A stretch of DNA of 64,000 nt from CAZKBP01 sp964551015. Its GTDB lineage: Bacteria; Bacteroidota; Bacteroidia; Cytophagales; Microscillaceae. How positions within the stretch are numbered: the first letter of the stretch is position 1; each line of letters opens with the position of its first letter. The stretch covers positions 124,001 to 188,000 of the forward strand of contig CAZKBP010000008.1 in the NCBI GenBank assembly GCA_964551015.1, in the 5' to 3' direction. Positions 36,429 through 45,981 of this stretch are shown here, in pieces. The notes below the pieces were generated by a model. It was not told the origin of the DNA. It was given only the letters and a program-made list of their open reading frames with translations, and did not search any database. A program made the translations under genes and the position numbers.

Positions 36429-37052
36429 CTACACTTTTTCTGTCGTGGGAACCTCTGCTGGTTCCAAGCTTTTGATAAATTTAGCAGGATTCCCGCCCCA
36501 GATTTGGTTGGCTGGAATGTCTTTTACTACGACACTTCCGGCACCGACGATCGAGTTTTTTCCGATGGTAACGCCCTTGAGTACGATGGTATTCATTCCT
36601 AAAAAGACATTATCTTCAATCACTACTTTTTTAGAGCGAATATCTTGTTTATTGTACCGCCGGTTTTCGGGATGTACGGGGTGGAAATCTGTATCGGTAA
36701 CGAAAGCATTAGCCCCAAACATCACATTGTTGCCAATGCTTACTTCGGTCTGCACACAGACGCCTCCCCCACTGATTCCCACGTTATCGCCGACAGTCAG
36801 TTTGGCCTCCTTGTTCAGCAAGCGAATCATGACCGGATGGCTGATGCCAGGTTCGCTGAAATAGCTACGCGAAATCAAGAAGACACGCTTACCAAATTTG
36901 GCTTGCGCTCCTTTGGGCAGAAAAATCAAGGGAAATCCAAAGATAATCACTTGGTTTCCACCTAATTTCTTTTTGTAAAACAAATTGAACAAAAGCATAT
37001 TCAATTTGAATAAAGGCTTACGAAAAATCCAAAATCTATATAGAAAATCCAT
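36429..37052 (-). CDS. Hexapeptide-repeat acyltransferase
   Basis: 207 residues with a left-handed beta-helix built from isoleucine-patch hexads: LTVGDNVGISGGGVCVQTEV, IGNNVMFGANAFVTD, VVIEDNVFLGMNTIVLKGVT and IGKNSIVGAGSVVVKDIPAN (about 90-190). The loop DTDFHPVHPENR carries the His usual for the CoA-dependent acetyltransfer site. It likely O-acetylates a sugar of the repeat unit. The last hexads and the ending WGGNPAKFIK match maltose/galactoside acetyltransferases. Confidence 0.9.
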   Translation of the reverse strand: MDFLYRFWIFRKPLFKLNMLLFNLFYKKKLGGNQVIIFGFPLIFLPKGAQAKFGKRVFLISRSYFSEPGISHPVMIRLLNKEAKLTVGDNVGISGGGVCVQTEVSIGNNVMFGANAFVTDTDFHPVHPENRRYNKQDIRSKKVVIEDNVFLGMNTIVLKGVTIGKNSIVGAGSVVVKDIPANQIWGGNPAKFIKSLEPAEVPTTEKV

Positions 37053-37074
37053 GACAGTAGGTTATTTAATTTGA

Positions 37075-38181
37075 TTATTCAACCGAAGAACTGGTTACGG
37101 CTGCTTCCGTAGCCACTGCAAAATATTCATCCTTGACCCGATCGATGATGTTCCGATAGACCACATCGGCGTCTAGGTATTTGAAAGCAAAATCACGCGC
37201 TTTGATGCCCTCTTCTATCAAGAAATCTCTGGGCATACTCATCAGGTACTGTGCCATATCCACGGCTTCATCTACATCGTGGGCGAGGTACAAACCACCT
37301 TCGCAGTGGCGACATACTTCATCAAAACCAGGATGATAGGTGGTAATATGAGGCACGCCCGCGGCCAAGGAAATAGGCAGGCGATCTGAGAAATAAAAGG
37401 TAAAATGATCAAAGTGGTCCCAATTGACACTAATCCAAGCCTCTTGAATACGTTTTTGCTGATCAATATAAGGCACTTTGCCGCGAGAAGCAGTAAGTTT
37501 TTCCCAGCCGTAGCCATAGAGGGCAAATCTTTCTCCGAAAACTTTATCCAGTTTTTCGGCCATTTCTTTCCTGCGTTTTCCTCCGGGGAAGTACAAACCG
37601 GGGATACGGGTTTTGCCACGATTACCAATCATGGCGATGCTGTATTTACGCTGTGGCGTGGGCGTCCAAGGAAGGCCAAAACGAGCCTTATCAAAGGAGG
37701 TCGGGGCGAAGTAGACATCTTTGGCTCCATTTTCTCGCATCAGATCGGCCAGTTTACCCAGTCCTTCTAGGAAAACCATATCAGATTGTCTGAGGACAAT
37801 TTGAAGGTTCTTATTAATGCGTTTCAGATAACGCCCAAAGGGGTCGCCCTCGTGGTAGACGAGCTTAGGCTTAGAACTAATATTTTTGAGTGCCTTGATG
37901 GATTCTTCGGGCGCAAAAAATCGCTCGATATGTTGCCAGAAGATGACATCGGGTTGGAATTCTTCTGCTTCCTCGACTAGCTTTTTCATGGCTTGTTCCG
38001 AACCTCCTACTTTTTTGGCTTCTTCCAGAAAAGAAAAAGTATGAAGGGCGGCGATTTCACCTTCCTCTAAGAAGCGTTTGAACGCATCTCGAGGACCCAA
38101 TTGGAGATAGTTCATGTCCGTACCCCATTCGTTGGGCATATGGAGCAGACGCATTTGATTTCTGGGTTTGTTTGCTGTCAT
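37075..38181 (-). CDS. Glycosyltransferase, GT-B fold (CgeB-like)
   Basis: 368 residues. The C-terminal half has IQEAWISVNWDHFDHFTFYF then SDRLPISLAAGVPHITTYHP (about 235-280), which fits the CgeB/GT1-like donor domain with the R-x-x-(D/E) and G-x-P blocks. N-terminal half has FQPDVIFWQHIERFF. Cytoplasmic; adds a sugar in repeat-unit assembly. The last residues are Ala/Ser/Thr-rich. Start ATG 38181, 67 bases after the flippase. Confidence 0.78.
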   Translation of the reverse strand: MTANKPRNQMRLLHMPNEWGTDMNYLQLGPRDAFKRFLEEGEIAALHTFSFLEEAKKVGGSEQAMKKLVEEAEEFQPDVIFWQHIERFFAPEESIKALKNISSKPKLVYHEGDPFGRYLKRINKNLQIVLRQSDMVFLEGLGKLADLMRENGAKDVYFAPTSFDKARFGLPWTPTPQRKYSIAMIGNRGKTRIPGLYFPGGKRRKEMAEKLDKVFGERFALYGYGWEKLTASRGKVPYIDQQKRIQEAWISVNWDHFDHFTFYFSDRLPISLAAGVPHITTYHPGFDEVCRHCEGGLYLAHDVDEAVDMAQYLMSMPRDFLIEEGIKARDFAFKYLDADVVYRNIIDRVKDEYFAVATEAAVTSSSVE

Positions 38182-38248
38182 CGTTTAAGATTTTACGGTT
38201 CGGTAATCAGAATCATATCGAAGAGATTAAGCGTCCTTGTTCTCCGCA

Positions 38249-39778
38249 TTATTTTATTTCGTGACTAAGCCGATTGGTATAATTATGTAAAATGCGCTGT
38301 AAAGTTCTATTAGGAACTCGTTCTAATTTTAATTTCTGGAGCAACATTCTCAGAGGTTGCTTTAAAGTGTTATGTGGCCACATCCAAACCTGTAGGGCAA
38401 GTAAAATACCCCCCGTGGCAATTTCTAGCAGGAAAACGGCCCAAATGGGAACCCCTAGCAAGTAGCTCAGTTCTCTTACGGCATATATCCCTCCCGCTAC
38501 TACGCTCCCGTAGATTAAACCGGGTACATATGAACCAAAAAACTCGGCGGTGGTGGTATGAATCGCTTTGCGCATCATGCCCATGTACCAGGTGGTTTTG
38601 ACAATTTCTCGCAATACCAATACCCACGTGAAATAAATCAGAGCCTGATGGCGAATCAGGACAAAAATGATCGAGATTAAAATCAAATTGAATACATATA
38701 AAAGAATCTTGTGCTTGAAAGTTGCCGTAGCATCACAGACCATCTCCGCGTAAGAATTTAACAGCCCCATAGAAACGACTACACAGGAAATCTGTACGAT
38801 TGGAATAGAATCTGCCCACTTTTTCCCCAAAAATACGGTTACGTACTCGGGAGCCGCTACCATGATTCCCATAGAAATAGGAATGAGAATAATTCCGGTC
38901 ATACTCATAAAAGAGCGGTAAGCAGTCTTTAATTTGTTCCGATCCGATTGCATCCGACTAAAAGAGGGAAACAGCACCCCAGAAAGGCTACTATTGAGAT
39001 AGAAGAAGGGAAGAAACACCAGCTTATAACCTTGGCTGAATATTCCCAATAAACTTTCTCCCAAGAAGCGTCCAATAAAGAAGGTATGGGTATTTCCATT
39101 GAAATAGGAGAGTATCTGGAAGACAGACATTTTGCTACCATAGGAGAAAAGCGGACGATAATGATCCCAATTGAAAGTCATGATTAGGCTGTGGCGTACT
39201 TTGGAATAACCTCCTATCGTAAAAACAAAGCCTTGACTCACATTGGCTATGACCAAACTCCAATAGCCGAAGCCTAGATAAGCCAAGGTAAAACCAATCA
39301 CGATGTAGGCTAGAAAGTAAGACGTGAAATTGAGAATGGCAATGTATTTGAAGCGCATTTCGCGACGCAAGATACTCATAGAGGTAGAGCCTAATCCATT
39401 CGCCACTAAGGCCAGCGCGCTAACTCTTAATACAGGGGCGAGATCATCACTTTTGAAAGCCAAAGCAATCAGCGGAGCTGTCAATGAAAATAAAATAAAT
39501 ACTGATAAACACAGAATCACGCTCATCGTGAAGGCCGCTCGGATATCAACGGGGCGAATTTCTTCTTTCTGGACAATGGCCTGACCAATGCCCATCTGCG
39601 CGAAAAACTTCCCTAGTTGCACCACCATCAGGGACATGGCCACAATTCCGAAAGCATCATGCTCTAACATATGAGCCATGACCGATATGTAGGAAATCTG
39701 CATAACGGCATTAACCAGCGTGGCACTGGTGGTCCATTTAACACCGTGAAAAGTTTTTGAAGAAAGGTTTTGGCTCAT
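38249..39778 (-). CDS. Polysaccharide flippase (Wzx/MOP superfamily)
   Basis: 509 residues with about 12-14 membrane spans. The N-terminal FHGVKWTTSATLVNAVMQIS and IGQAIVQKEEIRPVDIRAAF are typical of the WzxC/PST (polysaccharide transporter) branch, as is YSKVRHSL. It moves the lipid-linked repeat unit across the inner membrane. Placed between the co-polymerase kinase Wzc and the glycosyltransferase genes, the usual setting for a Wzx/Wzy pathway. Confidence 0.9.
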   Translation of the reverse strand: MSQNLSSKTFHGVKWTTSATLVNAVMQISYISVMAHMLEHDAFGIVAMSLMVVQLGKFFAQMGIGQAIVQKEEIRPVDIRAAFTMSVILCLSVFILFSLTAPLIALAFKSDDLAPVLRVSALALVANGLGSTSMSILRREMRFKYIAILNFTSYFLAYIVIGFTLAYLGFGYWSLVIANVSQGFVFTIGGYSKVRHSLIMTFNWDHYRPLFSYGSKMSVFQILSYFNGNTHTFFIGRFLGESLLGIFSQGYKLVFLPFFYLNSSLSGVLFPSFSRMQSDRNKLKTAYRSFMSMTGIILIPISMGIMVAAPEYVTVFLGKKWADSIPIVQISCVVVSMGLLNSYAEMVCDATATFKHKILLYVFNLILISIIFVLIRHQALIYFTWVLVLREIVKTTWYMGMMRKAIHTTTAEFFGSYVPGLIYGSVVAGGIYAVRELSYLLGVPIWAVFLLEIATGGILLALQVWMWPHNTLKQPLRMLLQKLKLERVPNRTLQRILHNYTNRLSHEIK

Positions 39779-40025
39779 TTTATATCTATTAAAATCTAAT
39801 ATGCAGTGATTCGCTAGGTATTAGACTCTTTGCCCTCAGATGGTTGCATTGCTTGGATGTTCGGCTCTTGTTGGCATCATCGCTTTTGGAGAAGGGATGA
39901 CTTTCGCTTAGATTACGGAGATTCGCTAATCTGGGTTAAGTTATCTTGGCTTTTTCTTCAAATTTATTTTATCTCTGTTCTACCATTTGAACAGGAGCTA
40001 GAAGCCCCTGTTCTGATATTGATTT

Positions 40026-42404
40026 TTATGAATAAGAGTAGTAAGAGCTTTTAGTTTTCTTAAAATTAAGCTCATACATCTCAGCGAATTTTACGCCATT
40101 AAAGACTAAATAAGCGTTATCAATCTGGCTATTCTCTTGAATCTCATTGATTTCTTTGAGTAGTTTCTTGTCCGTTCGGTTATAGCGTACCACGAAAAGA
40201 TTAATATCAATGGACTTTTGTAGCGCGTAGTAATCAGAAACATATCCCACGGGTGGAATGTCTATAACCACACATTCATATTCAGCCCGTAAAACGCGTA
40301 GTAAGTCTTGCATTTTGGTCTCTACGAGTTGTCTGGCCTTTTTGACCTCCCCCTTCTCAGCCTCTGGCAATTCAGGCAAAGCAGGAATCACATCTAAATT
40401 TGTGATGGCTGGATGGTGATGGATAATCGTGTAAGGCTCAGTGTCTTCGTCGTAGAGATAGCGATACAAGGATTTATCACTCTGCTCCAGCTCTAATCTT
40501 TTACGGATTTGATTTTTGTAAAGATCAGCATCGATAAGCACCGTTTTCCGACCCGCATTGGCATAAGTAACGGCCAAGTTCATCGCGCAGAAAGTTTTAC
40601 CCTCTCCTTCGGTAATAGAAGTAACTCCGATGATTTTATTGGTCAAAGGGGTGCTGTTTTGTACTCCGTTTTCGAGGCGGAGCTTGAGGGCGCGGAATGA
40701 CTCACTCGTGATAGAATTGGGTCGCTCGTGGGCAGGTAGTTTAATTTTCTTGCCCTGATGAGTAACCATTCCCAAGAGTGGCACTTTGCTTTCTTCCTTG
40801 ATATTTTCTTTACTTTTGATTTTGCTATTCAGGATATCTTCTAGCAAAATGTAACCCATGGGTAGCCCCACGCCAACCACGAGCGATAGCAAATAGATGA
40901 ATTTGGTATTGGGTTTGATGGGGGCGTCTCTTTCTTTCTTAGCCTCTTCTACGATGCGAATATCGGGCGTGGTAGTTTCTAAGACGATCCGTGCCTCTTC
41001 GCGTTTGTCGAGAAGCTTTTCGTATTTGATTTTGTTGTAATTTCGTTGTCGTTCCAAGCGTGCCAATTCCCCGTCATCAATGGGTAATTGGGTTTGCTGG
41101 CTTTCACCCTCGAGAATCCGGCGATTGTATCTTTGGATATTAGACTCGACGATCTCGATGTTTTGGTTCAGGTAATCTTCCAAAGCTCGCTGATCTTCCT
41201 CGATTTCGCGATTTATTTTGATCATATCGGGGCTTCGGTCGGTCAAACTGGTGGAGAGCCTTGATTTTTCTCTCTTGAGGTTGGCCAAGCTATTGACATA
41301 CCCGATAATTACCTGGTCGTTGATGTTGTAGGTAGAAGGAAGTCCCGTTTTATTCCGCCTTAGGGAGTTCAGAACATTTTGGTAAGTCGCCAGCTTTAGC
41401 TCCGCGTCTGTTTTTTCTTCCACGAGACGATCTAGCTTGGCTGTAGTAGAGGTCGCGATAGTGGTCGTGTTGATGATTCCTTTGTCGGAGCGGTAGGCTT
41501 TCAGAGAGGCTTCTGAAGCTAAGAGTGAGTCTTTGGCGGCTTTGAGTTCGGCCTCGATGAAGCGCAGGGAGTTCTGGCTTTCTCGATTTTTTTCTTGGAG
41601 GTCTTTATTTTTAACTACTTCCATCAATTTGTTGAGGAAGGTAATCTCCTTTTCGGCGTTAGTTCCCTGACTTCTGATTTCTACCAAGTAGGCATCACGG
41701 GTAGCTGGCTCTACATCAAGCTTGCCTTTGTATTCTTTGACTAAGCCATCTATATGATGAAGGACAAAGAAGAGCTTTCTGTCACGATACAAATTAGGGT
41801 TTTCTAGATAAATGGTAAAGCCAAAATGCTCATCCTGATAAGGTTTACCAAACTCATAGGTCTGACGAAGACTTAGCATTTGAAGCGGGCGGAAATCTCC
41901 TAGTTCTATATCATAGAGATCAATTTCTTCGGCATCTGCTTTGAGCCGGTACTGTTTATTGGAAATGATGTCTACGTAGATCGGCACGTTAAATACTTGA
42001 CTAGCGCTGTCATTGACCACCACTTTGAAGGGAAAATTTCCATATTTTTCACTCTTCCCAAAATCTGTCTCGACGTGATATGACACATCAAAGTCCAATT
42101 GCTCGATGGTCGTTTTGATCATGTCATAAGAAGTAATTACACCGATTTGATCGTCCGTATTGATTTTTCGGTTTTCAACTGGATTGTAGATTTCTAAGGC
42201 TTCTTCTGCACTGATAGAACCCGTACGACGTGCATTTAACAGTACGCTAGATTTGAACCCATAAACCTTTTGTAGAGAACGTGCATAGAAAAAGCCTGTA
42301 GCTAAGACAATGGGAATGATGATTGCGAACATTAGCCAATGCCTTCGGAGTTTGAATACTAGTAATCCGAGATTTACTTTGTCATTTTCGAAAATCTTAC
42401 TCAT
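40026..42404 (-). CDS. Polysaccharide co-polymerase with tyrosine autokinase domain (Wzc-like)
   Basis: 792 residues. Wzz domain with membrane helices at about 22-42 and 510-530 around a long periplasmic coiled coil (about 250-470). Cytoplasmic BY-kinase: Walker A GVTSITEGEGKTF with Lys near 603, Walker A' TVLIDADLYKN, Walker B YECVVIDIPPVG. The C-terminal tail ends with a tyrosine cluster (SSYYSYS), the usual autophosphorylation site. It controls chain length and links polymerisation to the export channel Wza encoded just upstream. Confidence 0.93.
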   Translation of the reverse strand: MSKIFENDKVNLGLLVFKLRRHWLMFAIIIPIVLATGFFYARSLQKVYGFKSSVLLNARRTGSISAEEALEIYNPVENRKINTDDQIGVITSYDMIKTTIEQLDFDVSYHVETDFGKSEKYGNFPFKVVVNDSASQVFNVPIYVDIISNKQYRLKADAEEIDLYDIELGDFRPLQMLSLRQTYEFGKPYQDEHFGFTIYLENPNLYRDRKLFFVLHHIDGLVKEYKGKLDVEPATRDAYLVEIRSQGTNAEKEITFLNKLMEVVKNKDLQEKNRESQNSLRFIEAELKAAKDSLLASEASLKAYRSDKGIINTTTIATSTTAKLDRLVEEKTDAELKLATYQNVLNSLRRNKTGLPSTYNINDQVIIGYVNSLANLKREKSRLSTSLTDRSPDMIKINREIEEDQRALEDYLNQNIEIVESNIQRYNRRILEGESQQTQLPIDDGELARLERQRNYNKIKYEKLLDKREEARIVLETTTPDIRIVEEAKKERDAPIKPNTKFIYLLSLVVGVGLPMGYILLEDILNSKIKSKENIKEESKVPLLGMVTHQGKKIKLPAHERPNSITSESFRALKLRLENGVQNSTPLTNKIIGVTSITEGEGKTFCAMNLAVTYANAGRKTVLIDADLYKNQIRKRLELEQSDKSLYRYLYDEDTEPYTIIHHHPAITNLDVIPALPELPEAEKGEVKKARQLVETKMQDLLRVLRAEYECVVIDIPPVGYVSDYYALQKSIDINLFVVRYNRTDKKLLKEINEIQENSQIDNAYLVFNGVKFAEMYELNFKKTKSSYYSYS

Positions 42405-42484
42405 ATGCTCTTATGATTTCTGTAATGATTTCGCGGAAAGAGATGCTACCTCCCTCTACGTATTTTTAGTTAGGGTAGATTCAC

Positions 42485-43255
42485 TTAGTTTAGGAAAACA
42501 TTCAATACCAAGATGATGGTGGATATCCCACTGAAAACCGTCGTAATCAGAGGGAGATTTACACGCCGTGCCTGAGCTTTGACTGGATCAGCAATGAGTA
42601 CATCATTAGGCAATAAGTAGAAGTATTCTGATTCTAATATTTTTGGATTTGTTAAGTCTAGAATGATGGCTTCTACACCCCCGTCGGCACGCTGACGAAT
42701 CAGGCGCACACTTTTACGGTTCGCAAAGTCTGTAAAATCTCCAGCCATGGAGATCGCCTGCAAAATATTAATCTGATCGGCGAATACTCGATAAGTATTA
42801 GGGGTTCTAACCTCCCCTAAGATACTAATTCTATAGCTAAAAAGCTTCACGATGACCGTGGCATCCGAGTAATAGGCGTCTACTTCTTCCTGAATTTTCT
42901 TTTGAACCTGAGTAATGGTTAAGCCTGCTACGGGTACACTACCAATGAGGGGCATGGTAATAAGACCCTCAGGATTGATGATGTAGCCATTCGTGTAAAG
43001 CATGGCATCTGCCCCACCTGCACCCATTTGAATGTTTTGCTCAATACTAAATTGATCTACAGATTCGGACTCACTACTAAAGATACGAACGTTGATGATG
43101 TCATTGGGTTGGAGAGGGTAATCGCTTCTGCGGTTTTTGTATTCTTTCGGTTTTTCGGTGGAGAGGTCTTCGTCCTGAATATAAAGAATTTTCTTATTAC
43201 TGAGGCAGGAAGAAGCGATCACTATTAGCGCGAGGCCATAGAATAACTTTTTCAT
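42485..43255 (-). CDS. Polysaccharide export outer-membrane lipoprotein (Wza-like)
   Basis: 256 residues from the ATG at 43255, chosen because a lipoprotein signal (lipobox IASSC at about 14-18) follows at once; an in-frame ATG at 43330 would put 25 polar residues before it. Poly_export domain with YPLQPNDIINVRIF, then SLBB-type repeats: GLITMPLIGSVPVAGLTITQ, and ISILGEVRTPNTYRVFADQ. A hydrophobic C-terminal segment (about 232-256) suits membrane insertion. First gene of the minus exopolysaccharide unit. With Wzc it would form the trans-envelope export channel. Confidence 0.92.
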   Translation of the reverse strand: MKKLFYGLALIVIASSCLSNKKILYIQDEDLSTEKPKEYKNRRSDYPLQPNDIINVRIFSSESESVDQFSIEQNIQMGAGGADAMLYTNGYIINPEGLITMPLIGSVPVAGLTITQVQKKIQEEVDAYYSDATVIVKLFSYRISILGEVRTPNTYRVFADQINILQAISMAGDFTDFANRKSVRLIRQRADGGVEAIILDLTNPKILESEYFYLLPNDVLIADPVKAQARRVNLPLITTVFSGISTIILVLNVFLN

Positions 43256-43870
43256 AAATATAATGCTATTAAAGTACCCGATTTTAGAATTTATTAGTTC
43301 ACAAACTTTTACGCTGTTTTTAAGCTTCATTTGTTTTTAGTTTCAAGTTTGGGTTACGGTTTTCTGACCATAAGGTAGTAAGACGCTAATCTTTTCCTAA
43401 ACTTGGCTATGTAATAAAAACAAATTGAATTGCTCTACACGCATCAAGGGCTAAGCCAAGTCAGCTTAATTTTGCCCCTTACTCTCGTGAGCAGTCGCTA
43501 AGAACGTCATTTTCGGGCTTATTTCTCTTATAATCAAGTTTTTTATGGAGCTTTTTATTTTTTCTTCTCCCAAAAGATGAGAAAATTAAGCGATCAGGAT
43601 TCATTTATTTTCCCAAAAAGAGAATTTATTTTTCAATTTTGTACCTTATCTCTGAAATTTTTCACGAAGAAGGCCTTTGTGAGAAGCAAGATTTCTTTCC
43701 CACATTTTCTCTTAACACTAAAAACCATTCTTTACTTACAAAATATTGCTTGCCCTTAGGCATAAAGAATGGGAGCCATCCACGTTTTATTTTCTTTTTT
43801 TGATTAGTTTCGCTTGTATGTTACTTCTGTAAGTTTTAAGCTAATTTGAATATCTTTCCTTCCGAACGCT
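43256..43870. other. Divergent control region of the minus exopolysaccharide unit
   Basis: 615 AT-rich bases between wza-like (minus) and the DUF2064 gene (plus). No gene is called; a frame at 43577-43759 has no recognisable product. On the minus strand a hairpin can form at 43446-43480 (AAGGG outer and TAAGC/GCTTA inner arms), which would lie in the leader of the export operon. No clear promoter match was found. Confidence 0.4.
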
Positions 43871-44473
43871 TTGAGAAAATTACTCATCATTTTTATCAAA
43901 AATCCTATCGCCGGTCGGGTCAAAACCCGATTGGCTCGCAGTATCGGAGACGAGGCTGCCCTTCAGATCTATCACGAGTTGCTGAACCATACGCATCAAG
44001 TCAGTTCGGCTTTGTCGGGTGTTGATAGGGCAGTATATTACTCTGATTTCGTGAATATCTCTGATCTCTGGGAAACTTCTGCTTATCAAAAGTTTCTGCA
44101 AACTGGTGAAGATTTGGGTGAACGCATGTATCAAGCTTTCCAGCACAGCTTTTCACGTGGCTACACAAGAGCCGTGATTATCGGGAGCGACTGTGCAGAA
44201 CTTACGCCCGCTATTTTAGAAGATGCTTTTCAAAGCTTAGAAAATCACGACTTCGTGCTCGGGCCTGCCCTAGATGGAGGCTATTATTTATTGGGAATGA
44301 ACCAGTTGGAGGAAAGCATTTTTAGGAATAAAAAATGGAGCACCCAGCACGTACTCTCTGATACCATGCAAGACTTACAAGCGCGAGCCTATTCTTACCA
44401 TCTGCTCCCCAAGCTTTCTGATATTGATGAGCTTAAAGATTGGGAAGCCTGGAAGAAACGTTCACAAGATTGA
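43871..44473 (+). CDS. DUF2064 / TIGR04282-type glycosyltransferase
   Basis: 200 residues, GT-A-like nucleotidyl/glycosyl transferase fold. Motifs: LLIIFIKNPIAGRVKTRLA with the sugar-nucleotide binding KTRLA, GEDLGERMYQAF, AVIIGSDCAELTP with DxD-like residues, and FVLGPALDGGYYLLGM. The start is TTG at 43871, as no ATG lies near the conserved N-terminus. Members of the family are annotated in arsenosugar synthesis and near other small sugar genes; specificity here is unknown. The stop is 3 bases from the end of the converging GH gene. Confidence 0.82.
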   Translation: MRKLLIIFIKNPIAGRVKTRLARSIGDEAALQIYHELLNHTHQVSSALSGVDRAVYYSDFVNISDLWETSAYQKFLQTGEDLGERMYQAFQHSFSRGYTRAVIIGSDCAELTPAILEDAFQSLENHDFVLGPALDGGYYLLGMNQLEESIFRNKKWSTQHVLSDTMQDLQARAYSYHLLPKLSDIDELKDWEAWKKRSQD

Positions 44474-44476
44474 AAA

Positions 44477-45544
44477 TTACTCTTGTACCTTCCCGTACCA
44501 ATTGCGCACCACGGCCTCGGCCACTTTGCCTTGGGGTGTATAATCGCGTTCTCTCCTTCCCCCATGACGAGAAGTATGGGCATACCATTTCCAAAGAAAA
44601 CCGCCCGCAAACCAATCTTCCTCGAAAAACTTTCGGAAAAGTGCTTCCAAAGCTCGGCTCTGTGCCTGCTCATTTACTACGGCTTCGCGGTCTGACTCCC
44701 AAGGTCGCTTAGCCGCAAAAGCTACACTTCGGTAGCCAAATTCTGTAAAAAGAATCGGTTTTTGGTATTGTTGGCTATACTGCTCGAGGGTTTGAAAAGC
44801 AGGTTCCCAAGCTTGTAATAAGGTATCTATCTCGGGTAACACAGCTTCGGAGAGTGGAAAATAGGCATCTACTCCGATATAATCCAAGTCTTCCCAGAAA
44901 GGAAAACGACGATAGGCATCCCAATTGGCCGCATAAGTCAGAGGGCCAGAATAAATTTCGCGTACTTTTCTAATCAATTGCTTCCAGAAGGCTGGTCTTT
45001 CTTTGACAAATCTTGCCCATTCTGTCCCTATACAAAACAAAGACACTTGCATAGAATCCGCCAAGTGGGCGTAGTGTAAAATGTATTTTTCGTAATTTTG
45101 CTCCCAAGCAACCCAATCTTCAGGATTTTCAAAGCCAAACTGCCCCGTGTAGCTCCCCCGTCTAATCCAGAGGTGTGGTTTGAGCATGACTTTAATATTT
45201 CTGGCCTTGGCCATTTGGATGCAGGCGATTACTCCTTCGGTTTTTTCTCCCCACCATTGTCTGCCTTCATCGTACCAGATGTGGGTAGTATCGGGGCGAC
45301 TAAAAGCATAGGGCATCAAGCTAACCCAATTGGCACGTACTAATTGGATAGAATCAAAGGTGGTGGCCTCCATCGGACGGGGTGAACCCACCAAACTCAA
45401 ACCAGCTATCTTTGCCTCTGCCTGTACAGTTGCGGTCGGCGCAAGTGGCGAGGAGGCAGAGTGGTTTTTCATACGGCAGTGGGATACTACGAGACATATA
45501 ATTACCAGACTGGAGGAGGCCCAAAGGAATTTATTTTTCTTCAT
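44477..45544 (-). CDS. GH113-like glycoside hydrolase lipoprotein
   Basis: 355 residues from ATG 45544 (a TTG four codons upstream is in frame). Lipoprotein-type signal with Cys near residue 23 (VVSHC). TIM-barrel pattern: NIKVMLKPHLWIRRG, SLFCIGTEWARF with the acid/base Glu, LDYIGVDAYFPL, and KPILFTEFGYRS with the nucleophile Glu; this arrangement resembles GH113 beta-mannanases and related clan GH-A enzymes. It would act at the cell surface or in the periplasm. Substrate not certain. Confidence 0.78.
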   Translation of the reverse strand: MKKNKFLWASSSLVIICLVVSHCRMKNHSASSPLAPTATVQAEAKIAGLSLVGSPRPMEATTFDSIQLVRANWVSLMPYAFSRPDTTHIWYDEGRQWWGEKTEGVIACIQMAKARNIKVMLKPHLWIRRGSYTGQFGFENPEDWVAWEQNYEKYILHYAHLADSMQVSLFCIGTEWARFVKERPAFWKQLIRKVREIYSGPLTYAANWDAYRRFPFWEDLDYIGVDAYFPLSEAVLPEIDTLLQAWEPAFQTLEQYSQQYQKPILFTEFGYRSVAFAAKRPWESDREAVVNEQAQSRALEALFRKFFEEDWFAGGFLWKWYAHTSRHGGRRERDYTPQGKVAEAVVRNWYGKVQE

Positions 45545-45701
45545 CTCTTGGATCAATAAAACTCGGGATAGTACTTCAACAAACCTTGGCTGGAAAAAAT
45601 TCTAGGGGAATTGTAAATTGCAAGTCGGTGAATTCTCATTCGTTACAAATTCTAAATTCAGATATTATTTGGAAATTTGATGAAAAAGAAATTCCCTCTT
45701 A

Positions 45702-45831
45702 TACCAATCCATCTCTGTGATGAGCACACTTCAATGGGAGTGGACTTTCTGCGGGAATACCCTAAAATTCCTCTGTGTCTCCGTGTTTGGATAAGCCATT
45801 CAGAGCTGTGCACAGAGAATATGGATGGGTA
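45702..45831 (+). repeat. MITE-like dispersed intergenic repeat, copy 2
   Basis: Same family as 3060-3197 and 60028-60146. This copy has the clearest ends: TACCAATCCAT..CTCTGTG at the left and CACAGAGA..ATGGATGGGTA at the right, which are imperfect inverted repeats. It sits in a gene-free stretch between the GH113-like gene and mtnA. Confidence 0.8.
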
Positions 45832-45981
45832 TGAACCTAGTGAAAAATTGCATAAGAATAAGCGCGGGGACATTCAGCATCCGAGAATTAAGACAGGAAT
45901 TGGTGATCTATCATTTGTAACATACAATTTCCTCCTTTTCTCATTAATAAGAAAACACATTGTATTAAAATTCTAGATGTT

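Noticed and set aside
43577..43759. 60-codon frame with an ATG
   Set aside because: Composition follows the AT-rich background, no family features, and it lies in a divergent control region.
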